From NCBI GenBank assembly GCA_031270425.1, contig JAISXQ010000033.1, positions 1 through 6,920 on the forward strand: 6,920 nucleotides of DNA, read 5' to 3'. Source of the stretch: Prevotellaceae bacterium. GTDB taxonomy: Bacteria > Bacteroidota > Bacteroidia > Bacteroidales > Paludibacteraceae. The notes beneath the pieces are model-generated. The model made no database searches. It saw nothing but the letters and a program-made list of their open reading frames with translations, and was not told the DNA's origin. A program made the translations under genes and the position numbers. This document shows positions 1 to 6,401 of this stretch, one piece after another (position 1 is the stretch's first letter; the number at the start of each line of letters is the position of its first letter).

Positions 1-268
1 GTTTCTCAAATACCGCAAGTACGCCCTGCGGCGTTTTCTGACTCGACGCCTTGCTTAGTTCATTTTCCGTAACCTCAATTATTTCTCCGGCTTCCGGCGG
101 CGTATGTTCCGACAGCCATTCTTTTGTCCCCAACAGTAAGCGGCAGCGGAAAGCGCCGGATAAATCCAATACTAATTTACCCCCCTCGGCGACAAAAAGG
201 CTTAGTTCGTCGCGCGTTTTTTTGCGCGACAAAGAAGCGATTAATTTTACGTTATTTTTAGAAAGCAT
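1..268 (-). CDS. TrmH/SpoU-family RNA methyltransferase, N-terminal part (cut by window edge)
   Basis: Reading the minus strand from the ATG at 268-266 gives 89 uninterrupted codons that run off position 1. The protein begins MLSKNNVKLIASLSRKK and continues with an F-V-A-E-G-G-K-L-V block at about residues 28-36. It ends in the window with S-Q-K-T-P-Q-G-V-L-A-V-F (about 76-87). This is the pattern of the small substrate-binding domain at the N-terminus of SpoU/TrmH-type rRNA 2'-O-methyltransferases: a short Lys-rich helix, an EG-K-LV strand, then a K-T-P-Q-G-V-L-A strand. The catalytic SPOUT knot, with its SAM-binding motifs, lies outside the window, so the target nucleotide cannot be told. 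The gene is divergent from uvrA and has its own promoter just upstream. The family call comes from recognition of this domain; the exact subfamily is unknown. Confidence 0.8.
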   Translation of the reverse strand, partial: MLSKNNVKLIASLSRKKTRDELSLFVAEGGKLVLDLSGAFRCRLLLGTKEWLSEHTPPEAGEIIEVTENELSKASSQKTPQGVLAVFEK

Positions 269-288
269 CGTTCAGATTTTAACTTCTG

Positions 289-319
289 CAAAGTAACGTA
301 TTAATCGCGAAAAGGCAAA
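289..319 (-). promoter_or_regulatory. Bacteroidota-type promoter for the methyltransferase gene
   Basis: On the minus strand a TTTG (319-316) is followed after exactly 19 nt by TTACTTTG (296-289). This is 7 of 8 positions of the TAnnTTTG -7 consensus, with the usual -33 TTTG spacing. The predicted start is near 282, giving a leader of about 14 nt before the ATG at 268. Confidence 0.6.
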
Positions 320-352
320 ATATTGCTCCATCAAACTTTCATTAAATAATCG

Positions 353-360
353 TATCTTTG
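353..360 (+). promoter_or_regulatory. uvrA promoter, -7 element TATCTTTG
   Basis: TATCTTTG is a perfect match to the Bacteroidota TAnnTTTG -7 element and lies 27 nt before the ATG at 388. No good -33 TTTG sits at 19-21 nt upstream. The element decides the start codon: the in-frame TTG at 358-360 is part of the promoter and would be upstream of the transcript start (about 367), so translation should begin at 388. The region between this and the divergent promoter at 289-319 is only about 35 bp. Confidence 0.65.
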
Positions 361-387
361 CTAATTCAAAAAATTGAAAAGCAGTCT

Positions 388-3300
388 ATGTCCGCAACAG
401 AAAATATATCCATAAAAGGCGCGCGCGTCCACAATCTCAAAAACATTGACGTCGAAATTCCACGAAATAAATTAGTTGTTATTACCGGTCTTTCCGGTTC
501 GGGAAAATCATCCTTGGCTTTCGATACGCTTTACGCCGAAGGACAGCGTCGTTACGTCGAAAGTCTTTCGGCTTATGCCCGCCAGTTTCTGGGGCGGATG
601 AGCAAGCCCGAAGTGGATTATATCAAAGGCATACCGCCCGCAATCGCCATCGAGCAAAAGGTCAACACCCGCAATCCGCGTTCCACAGTGGGGACTTCCA
701 CCGAAATTTACGAATACATCAAACTGCTTTTTGCCCGTATCGGTAAGACCTTTTCGCCCGTATCGGGGCAATTGGTACAAAAGCAGGAAGCGGAAGATGT
801 AGTAAAAACGGTGATGTCCTATCCCGAAGGAACGAGGATGATGATTTTAACTGCCGTTATTCCAATCGAAGGACGCACGATGGCGGAAAAACTTCGTGGA
901 TTGCAGTTGGAAGGATTTAGCCGTGTGGAAATCAAGGGCGAAGTGATAAAAATTGGGGATCTTCTTAAAAAGTCCCTTTCAGAGGATTTAGGGGTTGTAA
1001 ATCTTGTCATCGACCGCCTCCTTGTCGAAAACAGCAAAGAAACCGTCAGCCGTCTTACCGATTCGGTCGAAACTGCTTTCTCTGAGGGAAATGGAAGCTG
1101 TATTGTAAAATTTCAAACTCTTTCTTCCTCTCCAACAACGGAAAAAAGTCCTTTTTCTCTCTCCTTGGGGAGGATTTATCCCGACACATCGGGAGAGTAC
1201 CCGAAGAGCTTGTCCCGCCTCAGCGGGAGGGAGAGAGGTCGGGAGGATTTATCCCGACACACCGGGAGAGTAGCCGAAGAGCTTGTCCCGCCTCAGCGGG
1301 AGGGAGAGAGGTCGATTTATCCCGCCTCAGCGGGAGAGGATGAGGTTTATTTCTCCCGCCGATTCGAAGCCGACGGCATTGTATTTGAGTCGCCCAACGT
1401 ACACATGTTCAGTTTCAACAGTCCTGTCGGGGCATGTCCCACCTGCGAGGGTTTCGGGCGCGTTATCGGTATCGACGAAGATTTGGTGATTCCGAATAAG
1501 TCGCTTTCGATATACGAGGACGCAATTGCCTGCTGGAAAGGCGAAGTGATGGGCGAATGGAAAATGCAATTGATACATTCCGCCGAAAAATTCAAGTTTC
1601 CTGTTCACAAACCGTATTACGAACTGACCGATGCTCAACGCGAACTGCTGTGGACGGGAAATAATTACTTTGAAGGATTGAATGCTTTTTTCAAACATTT
1701 GGAAGCCAATCAATACAAAATACAATACCGCGTTATGCTGGCGCGTTACCGGGGAAAAACGCTTTGTCCCGAATGCAGGGGAAGCCGCTTGAAAAAAGAG
1801 GCTTTGTACGTTCACGTAGCGGGAAAGAACATCTGCGACTTGGTGCTGACGCCGATTTCCCGTTTGAAAGTTTTTTTTGAAAATATCTCTTTGGACGAAC
1901 ACGACGCTTCGGTTGCCAAACGGCTTTTGCTGGAAATAAACAACCGCATTCAGTTTTTGCAGGACGTCGGTTTGGGTTATCTTACCTTGAACCGCTTATC
2001 CAATTCGCTTTCAGGTGGAGAAAGCCAGCGCATCAATTTAGCTACTTCGTTGGGAAGCAGTTTGGTTGGTTCGCTGTACATTTTGGATGAGCCGAGCATC
2101 GGTCTTCACGACCGGGATACGCATTTGCTGATAAAAGTCTTGAAACAGTTGCGCGATTTGGGAAATACGGTTGTCGTTGTGGAGCACGACGAAGAAATCA
2201 TCCGGGCTGCCGATTATATTATTGATATAGGTCCCGAAGCCGGTCGCAAAGGCGGGGAAGTGGTATATGCCGGAAATCCAAAGCTCCCTAATTGGCTTAC
2301 GCCGAACGTTGTTTCCCTCACAGGGGACTTTTTGATAAGTGAAAACAATAAGTTGAAATGTTTAACGGCAGATCCGTTACTTTATGACAGGTTAAAAGAG
2401 TTGGCAAAAAATCACAGACAAAATCCAACACCGGCGGAAGATTCTCTATGGTTATTGTTAAGCGCTAAAAAATTGTATGGTTATAAATTTAGAAGACAGC
2501 ATATAATCGGCGATTTCATTGTTGATTTCGTATGTATCGAAGAAAAATTAATAGTAGAGCTTGATGGAAAATATCATGAAAATTCGGAAATAGCCGAATA
2601 TGACCGGTTGAGAACAGAATGGCTTAAAAGTAATGGTTATCAGGTTATTCGTTTTACAAACGATGATGTCTTCAATAAAACAGATGACGTTTTAGCAAAA
2701 GTTCTTGAAACGCTCCATACCCAAAAGTCCCCCATGGGGGATTTAGGGGGCTATACATTAAAGTATTTGCTTGGCTTGGAAACAATTCCCGTTCCCACTT
2801 TTCGCCGAAAATGGAATAATTACATCGAAGTAATCGGCGTCCGCGAGAACAACCTGAAAAACATCAACGTAAAATTTCCGCTGAATGTAATGACGGTAGT
2901 AACCGGCGTAAGCGGTTCGGGGAAGTCGTCGCTGGTACGGAATGTGTTTTATTCCGCATTAAAAAAACACTACGGCGGCATTTCTGACCGCACCGGACAA
3001 TTCGGAGCGCTCAAAGGCAGCATGAATTTGGCAAAAGACATCGAATTTGTCGATCAAAATCCGATAGGGCGTTCGTCGCGTTCCAATCCGGTAACTTATA
3101 TCAAAGCCTACGACGAAATCCGCAAACTCTTCGCCGAGCAGCAGCTTTCGAAGCAAATGGGCTACACCGCCTCGCATTTTTCTTTCAATACCGACGGCGG
3201 ACGTTGCGAAGAATGTCAGGGCGAAGGAACGGTTACCGTAGAAATGCAGTTTATGGCGGACTTAGTATTAGAATGCGAGCACTGCCACGGCAAACGCTTC

Positions 3301-3849
3301 AAACAGGATATTTTGGATGTAAAATATAAAGACGCTACTATTTACGATGTACTTGAAATGACGGTTAACCAAGCCATCGAGTTTTTTGAAACGCAAAAAG
3401 GAAGCGTCGAAAAGAAAATCGTAAAACGCCTGAAACCGTTGCAGGATGTGGGCGTCGGCTACGTAAAACTCGGACAATCGTCCAGTACGCTTTCGGGCGG
3501 CGAAAGCCAGCGGGTGAAATTAGCGTCTTTCCTTGCCAATGAAAAACCCGAGCCGACCATTTTTGTTTTCGACGAGCCGACTACCGGATTACATTTTCAC
3601 GATATTAAAACCCTGTTAAACGCTTTGGAAGCGCTTATTGTGAAGGGACATACGGTCATTATCATCGAGCACAATCCCGAAGTAATCAAGTGCGCCGACC
3701 ACATTATCGACATCGGTCCCGAAGGCGGCGAAGAAGGTGGAAATATCGTGTTTGAAGGAAGACCCGAAGACTTGGTAAAATGCAAACAATCCTACACCGG
3801 ACAGTTTTTGAAAAAGAAGTTGGAAAATGTATCAAAAGTCCACGAATAA
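388..3849 (+). CDS. uvrA: UvrA, excinuclease ABC subunit A, carrying two in-frame insertions
   Basis: Damage-sensing ATPase of nucleotide excision repair; it dimerises, loads UvrB on lesions and acts in the cytoplasm. The product has 1153 residues. Visible in order: Walker [10 protein letters not shown] (34-42); UvrB-binding region (about 125-240); Cys pair C-P-T-C (350-353); C-P-E-C (460-463); ABC signature LSGGESQR (541-548); Walker [10 protein letters not shown] (565-573); H-loop VVEHD (597-601); second Walker [10 protein letters not shown] (840-848); zinc module C-E-E-C and C-E-H-C (940-943, 963-966); signature LSGGESQR (1035-1042); Walker [10 protein letters not shown] (1060-1068); H-loop IIEHN (1092-1096). 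The CxxC at the start of the first zinc module in E. coli is absent, which I believe is usual in Bacteroidota. Without the two inserts (residues about 243-320 and 632-789) the protein would be about 918 residues, near family size. ATG 388 is chosen because of the promoter at 353-360. The gene appears functional. Confidence 0.97.
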   Translation: MSATENISIKGARVHNLKNIDVEIPRNKLVVITGLSGSGKSSLAFDTLYAEGQRRYVESLSAYARQFLGRMSKPEVDYIKGIPPAIAIEQKVNTRNPRSTVGTSTEIYEYIKLLFARIGKTFSPVSGQLVQKQEAEDVVKTVMSYPEGTRMMILTAVIPIEGRTMAEKLRGLQLEGFSRVEIKGEVIKIGDLLKKSLSEDLGVVNLVIDRLLVENSKETVSRLTDSVETAFSEGNGSCIVKFQTLSSSPTTEKSPFSLSLGRIYPDTSGEYPKSLSRLSGRERGREDLSRHTGRVAEELVPPQREGERSIYPASAGEDEVYFSRRFEADGIVFESPNVHMFSFNSPVGACPTCEGFGRVIGIDEDLVIPNKSLSIYEDAIACWKGEVMGEWKMQLIHSAEKFKFPVHKPYYELTDAQRELLWTGNNYFEGLNAFFKHLEANQYKIQYRVMLARYRGKTLCPECRGSRLKKEALYVHVAGKNICDLVLTPISRLKVFFENISLDEHDASVAKRLLLEINNRIQFLQDVGLGYLTLNRLSNSLSGGESQRINLATSLGSSLVGSLYILDEPSIGLHDRDTHLLIKVLKQLRDLGNTVVVVEHDEEIIRAADYIIDIGPEAGRKGGEVVYAGNPKLPNWLTPNVVSLTGDFLISENNKLKCLTADPLLYDRLKELAKNHRQNPTPAEDSLWLLLSAKKLYGYKFRRQHIIGDFIVDFVCIEEKLIVELDGKYHENSEIAEYDRLRTEWLKSNGYQVIRFTNDDVFNKTDDVLAKVLETLHTQKSPMGDLGGYTLKYLLGLETIPVPTFRRKWNNYIEVIGVRENNLKNINVKFPLNVMTVVTGVSGSGKSSLVRNVFYSALKKHYGGISDRTGQFGALKGSMNLAKDIEFVDQNPIGRSSRSNPVTYIKAYDEIRKLFAEQQLSKQMGYTASHFSFNTDGGRCEECQGEGTVTVEMQFMADLVLECEHCHGKRFKQDILDVKYKDATIYDVLEMTVNQAIEFFETQKGSVEKKIVKRLKPLQDVGVGYVKLGQSSSTLSGGESQRVKLASFLANEKPEPTIFVFDEPTTGLHFHDIKTLLNALEALIVKGHTVIIIEHNPEVIKCADHIIDIGPEGGEEGGNIVFEGRPEDLVKCKQSYTGQFLKKKLENVSKVHE
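1115..1348 (+). mobile_element. Insert A: MITE-like palindromic element in frame within uvrA
   Basis: The segment separates the conserved UvrA strand G-S-C-I-V-K-F (236-242) from F-S-R-R-F-E-A-D-G (322-330) and looks unlike UvrA. Its ends are imperfect inverted repeats: AAACTC...TCCTCTCC on the left (1115-1133) and GGAGAGGATGAGGTTT on the right (1333-1348). ATTTC occurs directly outside both ends (1110-1114, 1349-1353). Inside are several short palindromes, such as TCCCGC-CTCA-GCGGGA, and the 73-bp tandem repeat. The length is 234 nt, so the frame is kept and no stop occurs. The translated peptide is low-complexity, rich in Arg, Gly, Ser, Glu and Pro, and likely a disordered loop. Boundaries are inferred from the repeats and may be off by a few bases. 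Confidence 0.75.
1168..1338 (+). repeat. 73-bp tandem repeat, two full copies plus a truncated third
   Basis: Copy 1 is 1168-1240 and copy 2 is 1241-1313; they differ at only two positions (1189 T against 1262 C, 1200 C against 1273 G), so 71 of 73 bases agree. A third partial copy starts with GATTTATCCCG at 1314 and ends near 1338, with a changed loop. Each full unit holds two hairpin-capable palindromes (TCCCGA...TCGGGA type and TCCCGC...GCGGGA). Since 73 is not a multiple of three, copies 1 and 2 are translated in different frames. The 68-nt step to copy 3 restores the first frame. Confidence 0.92.
2282..2334. repeat. Left inverted-repeat arm of insert B
   Basis: Contains AGCTCCCTAA (2282-2291), a divergent 22-nt stretch, then TCCCTCACAGGGGACTTTTT (2314-2333), which is itself a small palindrome (TCCCT-CAC-AGGGGA). 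It pairs with the right arm at its outer and inner blocks, but has extra unmatched sequence between them. Confidence 0.7.
2377..2715 (+). other. DUF559 (PD-(D/E)XK, Vsr-like) endonuclease domain inside UvrA
   Basis: UvrA residues about 664-776 match the DUF559 pattern. They show R-Q-N-P-T-P-A-E (677-684) followed by S-L-W-L-L-L, then G-Y-K-F-R-R-Q (698-704), then [11 protein letters not shown] (706-716), V-E-L-D-G (723-727) followed by H730, Y-D-x-x-R (738-742), and a final V-I-R-F-T-N (753-758). The probable metal-site residues E684, D713, E724 and D726 are all present, so the fold and active site look intact. DUF559 proteins are usually free-standing at about 110-130 residues. Here there is no stop on either side. 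An in-frame TTG at 2353 is the only nearby candidate for an internal start, and any product from it would still continue into the UvrA C-terminal half. Activity and target are unknown. Confidence 0.88.
2721..2752. repeat. Right inverted-repeat arm of insert B
   Basis: Reads CCAAAAGTCCCCCATGGGGG (2721-2740) followed by ATTTAGGGGGCT. It includes the 12-bp palindrome CCCCCATGGGGG (2729-2740). It is translated as part of [12 protein letters not shown], the peptide this repeat class gives in this frame. Confidence 0.8.
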
Positions 3850-3913
3850 CGCTGATTATCAATCGACACAAAACCAGTGGTCATCTGTCTAATCAGCGTC
3901 GTCCGTGTTCTTT
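3835..3913. repeat. Imperfect inverted repeat filling the uvrA-galM gap
   Basis: ACGCTGATTA (3849-3858) and TAATCAGCGT (3890-3899) are a perfect 10-bp inverted pair with a 31-nt centre. The arms extend with mismatches to 3835-3858 and 3890-3913, where 19 of 24 bases match. The uvrA stop codon (3847-3849) lies within the left arm, and the right arm ends 2 nt before the galM stop codon. It looks like a dispersed intergenic repeat, but copy number cannot be seen here. It lacks the T-run of a standard intrinsic terminator, though it could still fold between the two convergent genes. Confidence 0.75.
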
Positions 3914-3915
3914 CT

Positions 3916-4944
3916 TTATTCCACCGAAAATTTATAAATGCAGTATTCGTCGTATTTTCCACCGGGACGAAGCGTCGAACTTGGAAAATGCGACAGGTTG
4001 GGCGAATTTGGAAATCCTTGCGCTTCCATGCAAATGGCATATTGCACGTCGTAAGCTTTTCCGTTTTTTCCCTGGTTTTGTTCTATCCAATTTCCGGTAT
4101 AAACCTGAATGCCGGGTTGTGTCGTGAAAACTTCCATTTTCCGTCCGCTTACCGGTTCGTAAACGCAACCTGCCAACGCCAGTTCGCCCGGCTGATTTTT
4201 GCGGATCACCCAGTTGTTGTCGATACCGCGCCACGGTTTATATACCTCGTTGTCGATGCGTTCGGACAGCAAAGTTGCCTTGCGAAAATCGTAAGGCGAA
4301 TTATCTACCGATAAAATTTCGCCATTCGGACAGGTATCCTGGTCGAGTTCCGTATGGAAATCGGCGTTCAGTTGCAAGTAATGATCGCGTATATCGCCGT
4401 TGCCGGCGCCTTTCAGGTTGAAGTACGAGTGGTTGCACAGTCCGATAACGGTGGCTTTGTCGGTCGTGGCTTCGTAACGGATTTTCACTTCGTTGTCGTT
4501 TGATAATTCGTAAGTTACCGTTACATTCAAATTACCCGGATAACCTTCTTCGCCGTCTTTCGACAAATAATTCAATACGATTTTCTGTTCCGAAACCGAA
4601 ATCACATTCCAAATTTGCGTATTAAAAGCGTCGATTCCTCCGTGCAGATGATTCGGTCCATTGTTTACAGGCAAAGTATATTCAACTCCGTCGAGGGTAA
4701 ATTTTCCATCCTTAATGCGGTTGGCAAAACGTCCGCAAACAGCGCCGAAATATTCTTCTTTATTTACGTAATCGTCAAACCTGTCAAAGCCGAGAACAAC
4801 GTCGTCGAATTTTCCGTTTTTATCTCCGGAAAACAACCGGATGATTTTTGCACCGTAGTTAGTTACATCCATCGACATTCCGTTTTTATTCGCCAGCGTG
4901 TAAAACGAAACTTTTTTGCCGTCTATTTCTATAAAGTCGTTCAT
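3916..4944 (-). CDS. galM: Aldose 1-epimerase (galactose mutarotase)
   Basis: Interconverts alpha and beta anomers of galactose and other aldoses, supplying alpha-D-galactose to galactokinase. The 342-residue length is typical of the family. Motifs: N-Y-G-A-K-I (29-34); G-R-F-A-N-R-I (71-77) near the sugar site; N-H-L-H-G-G (98-103); N-H-S-Y-F-N-L (171-177); D242 in G-I-D-N-N-W; T-T-Q-P-G-I-Q-V-Y-T-G-N (274-285); and C-M-E-A-Q-G-F-P-N-S-P-N (305-316). By comparison with studied GalM enzymes, H101 and H172 are the likely acid/substrate histidines and E308 the catalytic base. No signal peptide is seen, so it is cytosolic. It lies 110 bp downstream of galK on the same strand and may be cotranscribed; no -7 element was found in the spacer. 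The ATG at 4944 is preceded by an A-rich stretch instead of a Shine-Dalgarno sequence. Confidence 0.96.
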   Translation of the reverse strand: MNDFIEIDGKKVSFYTLANKNGMSMDVTNYGAKIIRLFSGDKNGKFDDVVLGFDRFDDYVNKEEYFGAVCGRFANRIKDGKFTLDGVEYTLPVNNGPNHLHGGIDAFNTQIWNVISVSEQKIVLNYLSKDGEEGYPGNLNVTVTYELSNDNEVKIRYEATTDKATVIGLCNHSYFNLKGAGNGDIRDHYLQLNADFHTELDQDTCPNGEILSVDNSPYDFRKATLLSERIDNEVYKPWRGIDNNWVIRKNQPGELALAGCVYEPVSGRKMEVFTTQPGIQVYTGNWIEQNQGKNGKAYDVQYAICMEAQGFPNSPNLSHFPSSTLRPGGKYDEYCIYKFSVE

Positions 4945-4957
4945 AATGTATTTTTTT

Positions 4958-5050
4958 AGAGTAAAGAACCAAGAACCAACACAAAAAACAAGTCTTTACT
5001 CTTTTGTCTTTGTTCTTTACTCTTGGTTCTTGGTTCTTGGTTCTTGGTTC
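4958..5050. repeat. Heptamer TTGGTTC array and inverted repeat between galK and galM
   Basis: Four exact TTGGTTC copies stand in tandem at 5023-5050, and two inverted copies (GAACCAA) at 4966-4979. AGAGTAAAGAAC (4958-4969) is a perfect 12-bp inverted match to GTTCTTTACTCT (5012-5023). The GAACCAA pair can instead match several registers of the heptamer array. A partial repeat, CTTTACTCTT, is at 4994-5003. The array ends 4 nt before the galK stop codon, so nearly all of the spacer is repeat. Confidence 0.9.
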
Positions 5051-5054
5051 TGTT

Positions 5055-6215
5055 TTATGCTAACCTTGTCGCTCCATCTCCAATTTCAGCCACGTAAAAT
5101 TCGGGTTTGATACCGATGCGTTTTTCGTATGCTTCACCTACTTGTTTGATAAATGTATCGACAGCTTCGTCTTTTACCAGCGAAACGGTACAGCCTCCGA
5201 AACCGCCTCCGGTCATGCGCGAACCGATAACGCCATCGATTTTCCAGGCTTCTTCCGCCATAGCGTCCAGTTCGGGACCGGTTACCTCGTAGTCGTCGCG
5301 CAAGGATGCGTGGGAAGCGTTCATCAATTTCCCGAAAGTTTCCAGATTGCCGGCTTTCAACGCTTTTACCGCGTCGGAAGTGCGTTGAACTTCGCCTACG
5401 ACGTGGCGGGCGCGTTTGTGGGCAATCGGGTCGGTAATTGCCGATTCTATTTTTTTAAATTCTTCTTCCGTCAATTCAGCCAGATATTTCAACGGACGGA
5501 CTTTGTTCAACTGTTCAACGGCGGTTTTACATTGGGCGACGCGCTCGTTGTAAGCCCCAGAATCCAGCTTGTGCGGGCTGTGCGTGTTCGAAATAAGGAT
5601 TTTTACGCCTTTCAGTTTCACCGGCACCAATTCAAATTCCAAGGTGTCGCAATTCAAGTGAATGGCGTGGTCTTTTTTGCCGTTTGCCGATGCAAATTGA
5701 TCCATGATGCCGCAATTTACCAACGCAAATTCGTGTTCGGATTTCTGTCCGATTTGCGCCAGAACGGTACGGTCGAATCCTGTTCCGAGTTGGTCGTTCA
5801 AGGCATAAGCGGTAACAACTTCCAAAGCGGCGGACGAAGACAATCCGGCTCCGTTGGGCACATTACCCCAAATAAGAATATCATAGCCCTGCTCGATTTT
5901 TACGCCTCTTTTAATAAACTGAGCAAATACGCCAAGCGGATAATTTGCCCACGATTTTTCGAGGCGGGTAGTTAATTGGTCGAAACCGAGCGAAATAACT
6001 TCGGGCTGATTCAACGATTTGAAATTGATGGCTTTTTTGTCGTTTTTTGCTAAAAGCAAATAAGTTCCGAAACTTAACGCGCAGGGAAAAACGGCGCCGC
6101 CGTTATAATCGGTATGTTCGCCGATAAGGTTCACGCGCCCCGGAGAAAAATAAACGGCTTCGGCTTCTTTACCGTAAGCCGATTGGAAAGATGATTTTAA
6201 TTCTGAAACTGTCAT
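5055..6215 (-). CDS. galK: Galactokinase
   Basis: Phosphorylates alpha-D-galactose to galactose-1-phosphate with ATP, the first committed step of the Leloir pathway, in the cytosol. The 386 residues match the usual GHMP-kinase galactokinase size. The three family motifs are complete: the galactokinase signature GRVNLIGEHTDYNGG (26-40), the ATP-binding loop G-N-V-P-N-G-A-G-L-S-S-S-A-A (117-130), and the C-terminal G-S-R-M-T-G-G-G-F-G-G (331-341). R27 and D172 (in G-I-M-D-Q-F) correspond to the catalytic Arg/Asp pair. The start is the ATG at 6213-6215, giving an N-terminus directly before the expected first strand. An ATG 5 nt further upstream is out of frame. Own promoter at 6269-6276, with galM downstream. 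No galT, galE, transporter or regulator is within the window. Confidence 0.98.
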   Translation of the reverse strand: MTVSELKSSFQSAYGKEAEAVYFSPGRVNLIGEHTDYNGGAVFPCALSFGTYLLLAKNDKKAINFKSLNQPEVISLGFDQLTTRLEKSWANYPLGVFAQFIKRGVKIEQGYDILIWGNVPNGAGLSSSAALEVVTAYALNDQLGTGFDRTVLAQIGQKSEHEFALVNCGIMDQFASANGKKDHAIHLNCDTLEFELVPVKLKGVKILISNTHSPHKLDSGAYNERVAQCKTAVEQLNKVRPLKYLAELTEEEFKKIESAITDPIAHKRARHVVGEVQRTSDAVKALKAGNLETFGKLMNASHASLRDDYEVTGPELDAMAEEAWKIDGVIGSRMTGGGFGGCTVSLVKDEAVDTFIKQVGEAYEKRIGIKPEFYVAEIGDGATRLA

Positions 6216-6268
6216 GGCATTTAATTATTTATGAATGAATGAATAATTTGTTATTTCGCATAAAACGA

Positions 6269-6276
6269 CAAAGTTA
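6269..6276 (-). promoter_or_regulatory. galK promoter, -7 element TAACTTTG
   Basis: On the minus strand TAACTTTG (6276-6269) matches TAnnTTTG perfectly, 53 nt before the galK ATG. At the expected -33 position there is a T-run in place of a clear TTTG. The surrounding 6216-6335 spacer is very AT-rich and shows no operator-like palindrome that I can see. Confidence 0.6.
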
Positions 6277-6335
6277 GTGTAAATAGGCGCAATAAAAAAA
6301 GTGATTTTAATAAAAAATCTAAAATAGAAGCAAAT

Positions 6336-6377
6336 AAAAAAAGCGGTTTAGAACAAAAATGCTCCAAACTGCTTTTA
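6336..6377 (-). terminator. Intrinsic terminator of rpmE2
   Basis: Read on the minus strand, just after the rpmE2 stop: AAAGCAGTTTGGA (6375-6363), a 10-nt loop, then TCTAAACCGCTTT (6352-6340) and a run of T. The stem has one A-C mismatch and one G-T pair. The T-tract and the 24-nt distance from the stop codon fit a Rho-independent terminator that separates rpmE2 from galK. Confidence 0.75.
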
Positions 6378-6401
6378 TACGTTTTGATTTCCGTAAAGCG
6401 T

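Larger units (their letters stand above)
2282..2752 (+). mobile_element. Insert B: inverted-repeat element carrying a DUF559 nuclease domain, in frame within uvrA
   Basis: The segment lies between the end of the first ABC half of UvrA (G-E-V-V-Y-A-G-N-P, to residue 631) and the start of the second (L-K-Y-L-L-G, from 791). Outer ends are AGCTCCCTAA (2282-2291) and TTAGGGGGCT (2743-2752), inverted with 9 of 10 bases matching. Inner arms GGGGACTTTT (2323-2332) and AAAAGTCCCC (2723-2732) are a perfect 10-bp inverted repeat. Length is 471 nt, exactly 157 codons, with no stop. Removing it leaves A-G-N-P-N-T-L-K-Y-L-L-G in frame. Base composition of the interior (about 2333-2720) is clearly more AT-rich than flanking uvrA, which fits a separate origin. 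CCCCTAAATCCCC-type repeats beside DUF559 genes are, from memory, frequent in Bacteroidota genomes. Confidence 0.85.

Noticed and set aside
51..296. Plus-strand reading frame of 81 codons
   Set aside because: The minus strand here gives a recognisable methyltransferase N-terminus with a fitting promoter; the plus frame has low-information content and lies antisense to it.
358..387. TTG at 358 as the uvrA start, adding 10 residues
   Set aside because: It falls inside the -7 promoter element, upstream of the likely transcript start, and the ATG at 388 matches the usual UvrA N-terminus.
1168..1338. CRISPR array
   Set aside because: The copies are directly adjacent with no unique spacers, and lie inside a coding gene.
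1327..1902. 191-codon minus-strand frame opposite uvrA
   Set aside because: Shadow of conserved uvrA coding sequence; its translation has no recognisable domain.
2282..2752. Insert B as an intein or self-splicing intron
   Set aside because: No Cys/Ser/Thr start with a C-terminal His-Asn junction, and none of the intein splicing blocks. It is too short and too fully coding for a group I or II intron.
388..3849. uvrA as a pseudogene broken by repeats
   Set aside because: The frame is open throughout, both inserts are multiples of three, and every ATPase and most zinc motifs are intact.
4958..5050. Heptamer spacer as a standard intrinsic terminator of galK
   Set aside because: The stems are AT-rich with a long loop, and no compact GC stem followed by a T-run is seen on the minus strand.
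5142..5975. 277-codon plus-strand frame opposite galK
   Set aside because: Shadow frame: it mirrors the conserved galK motifs and has no family resemblance of its own.
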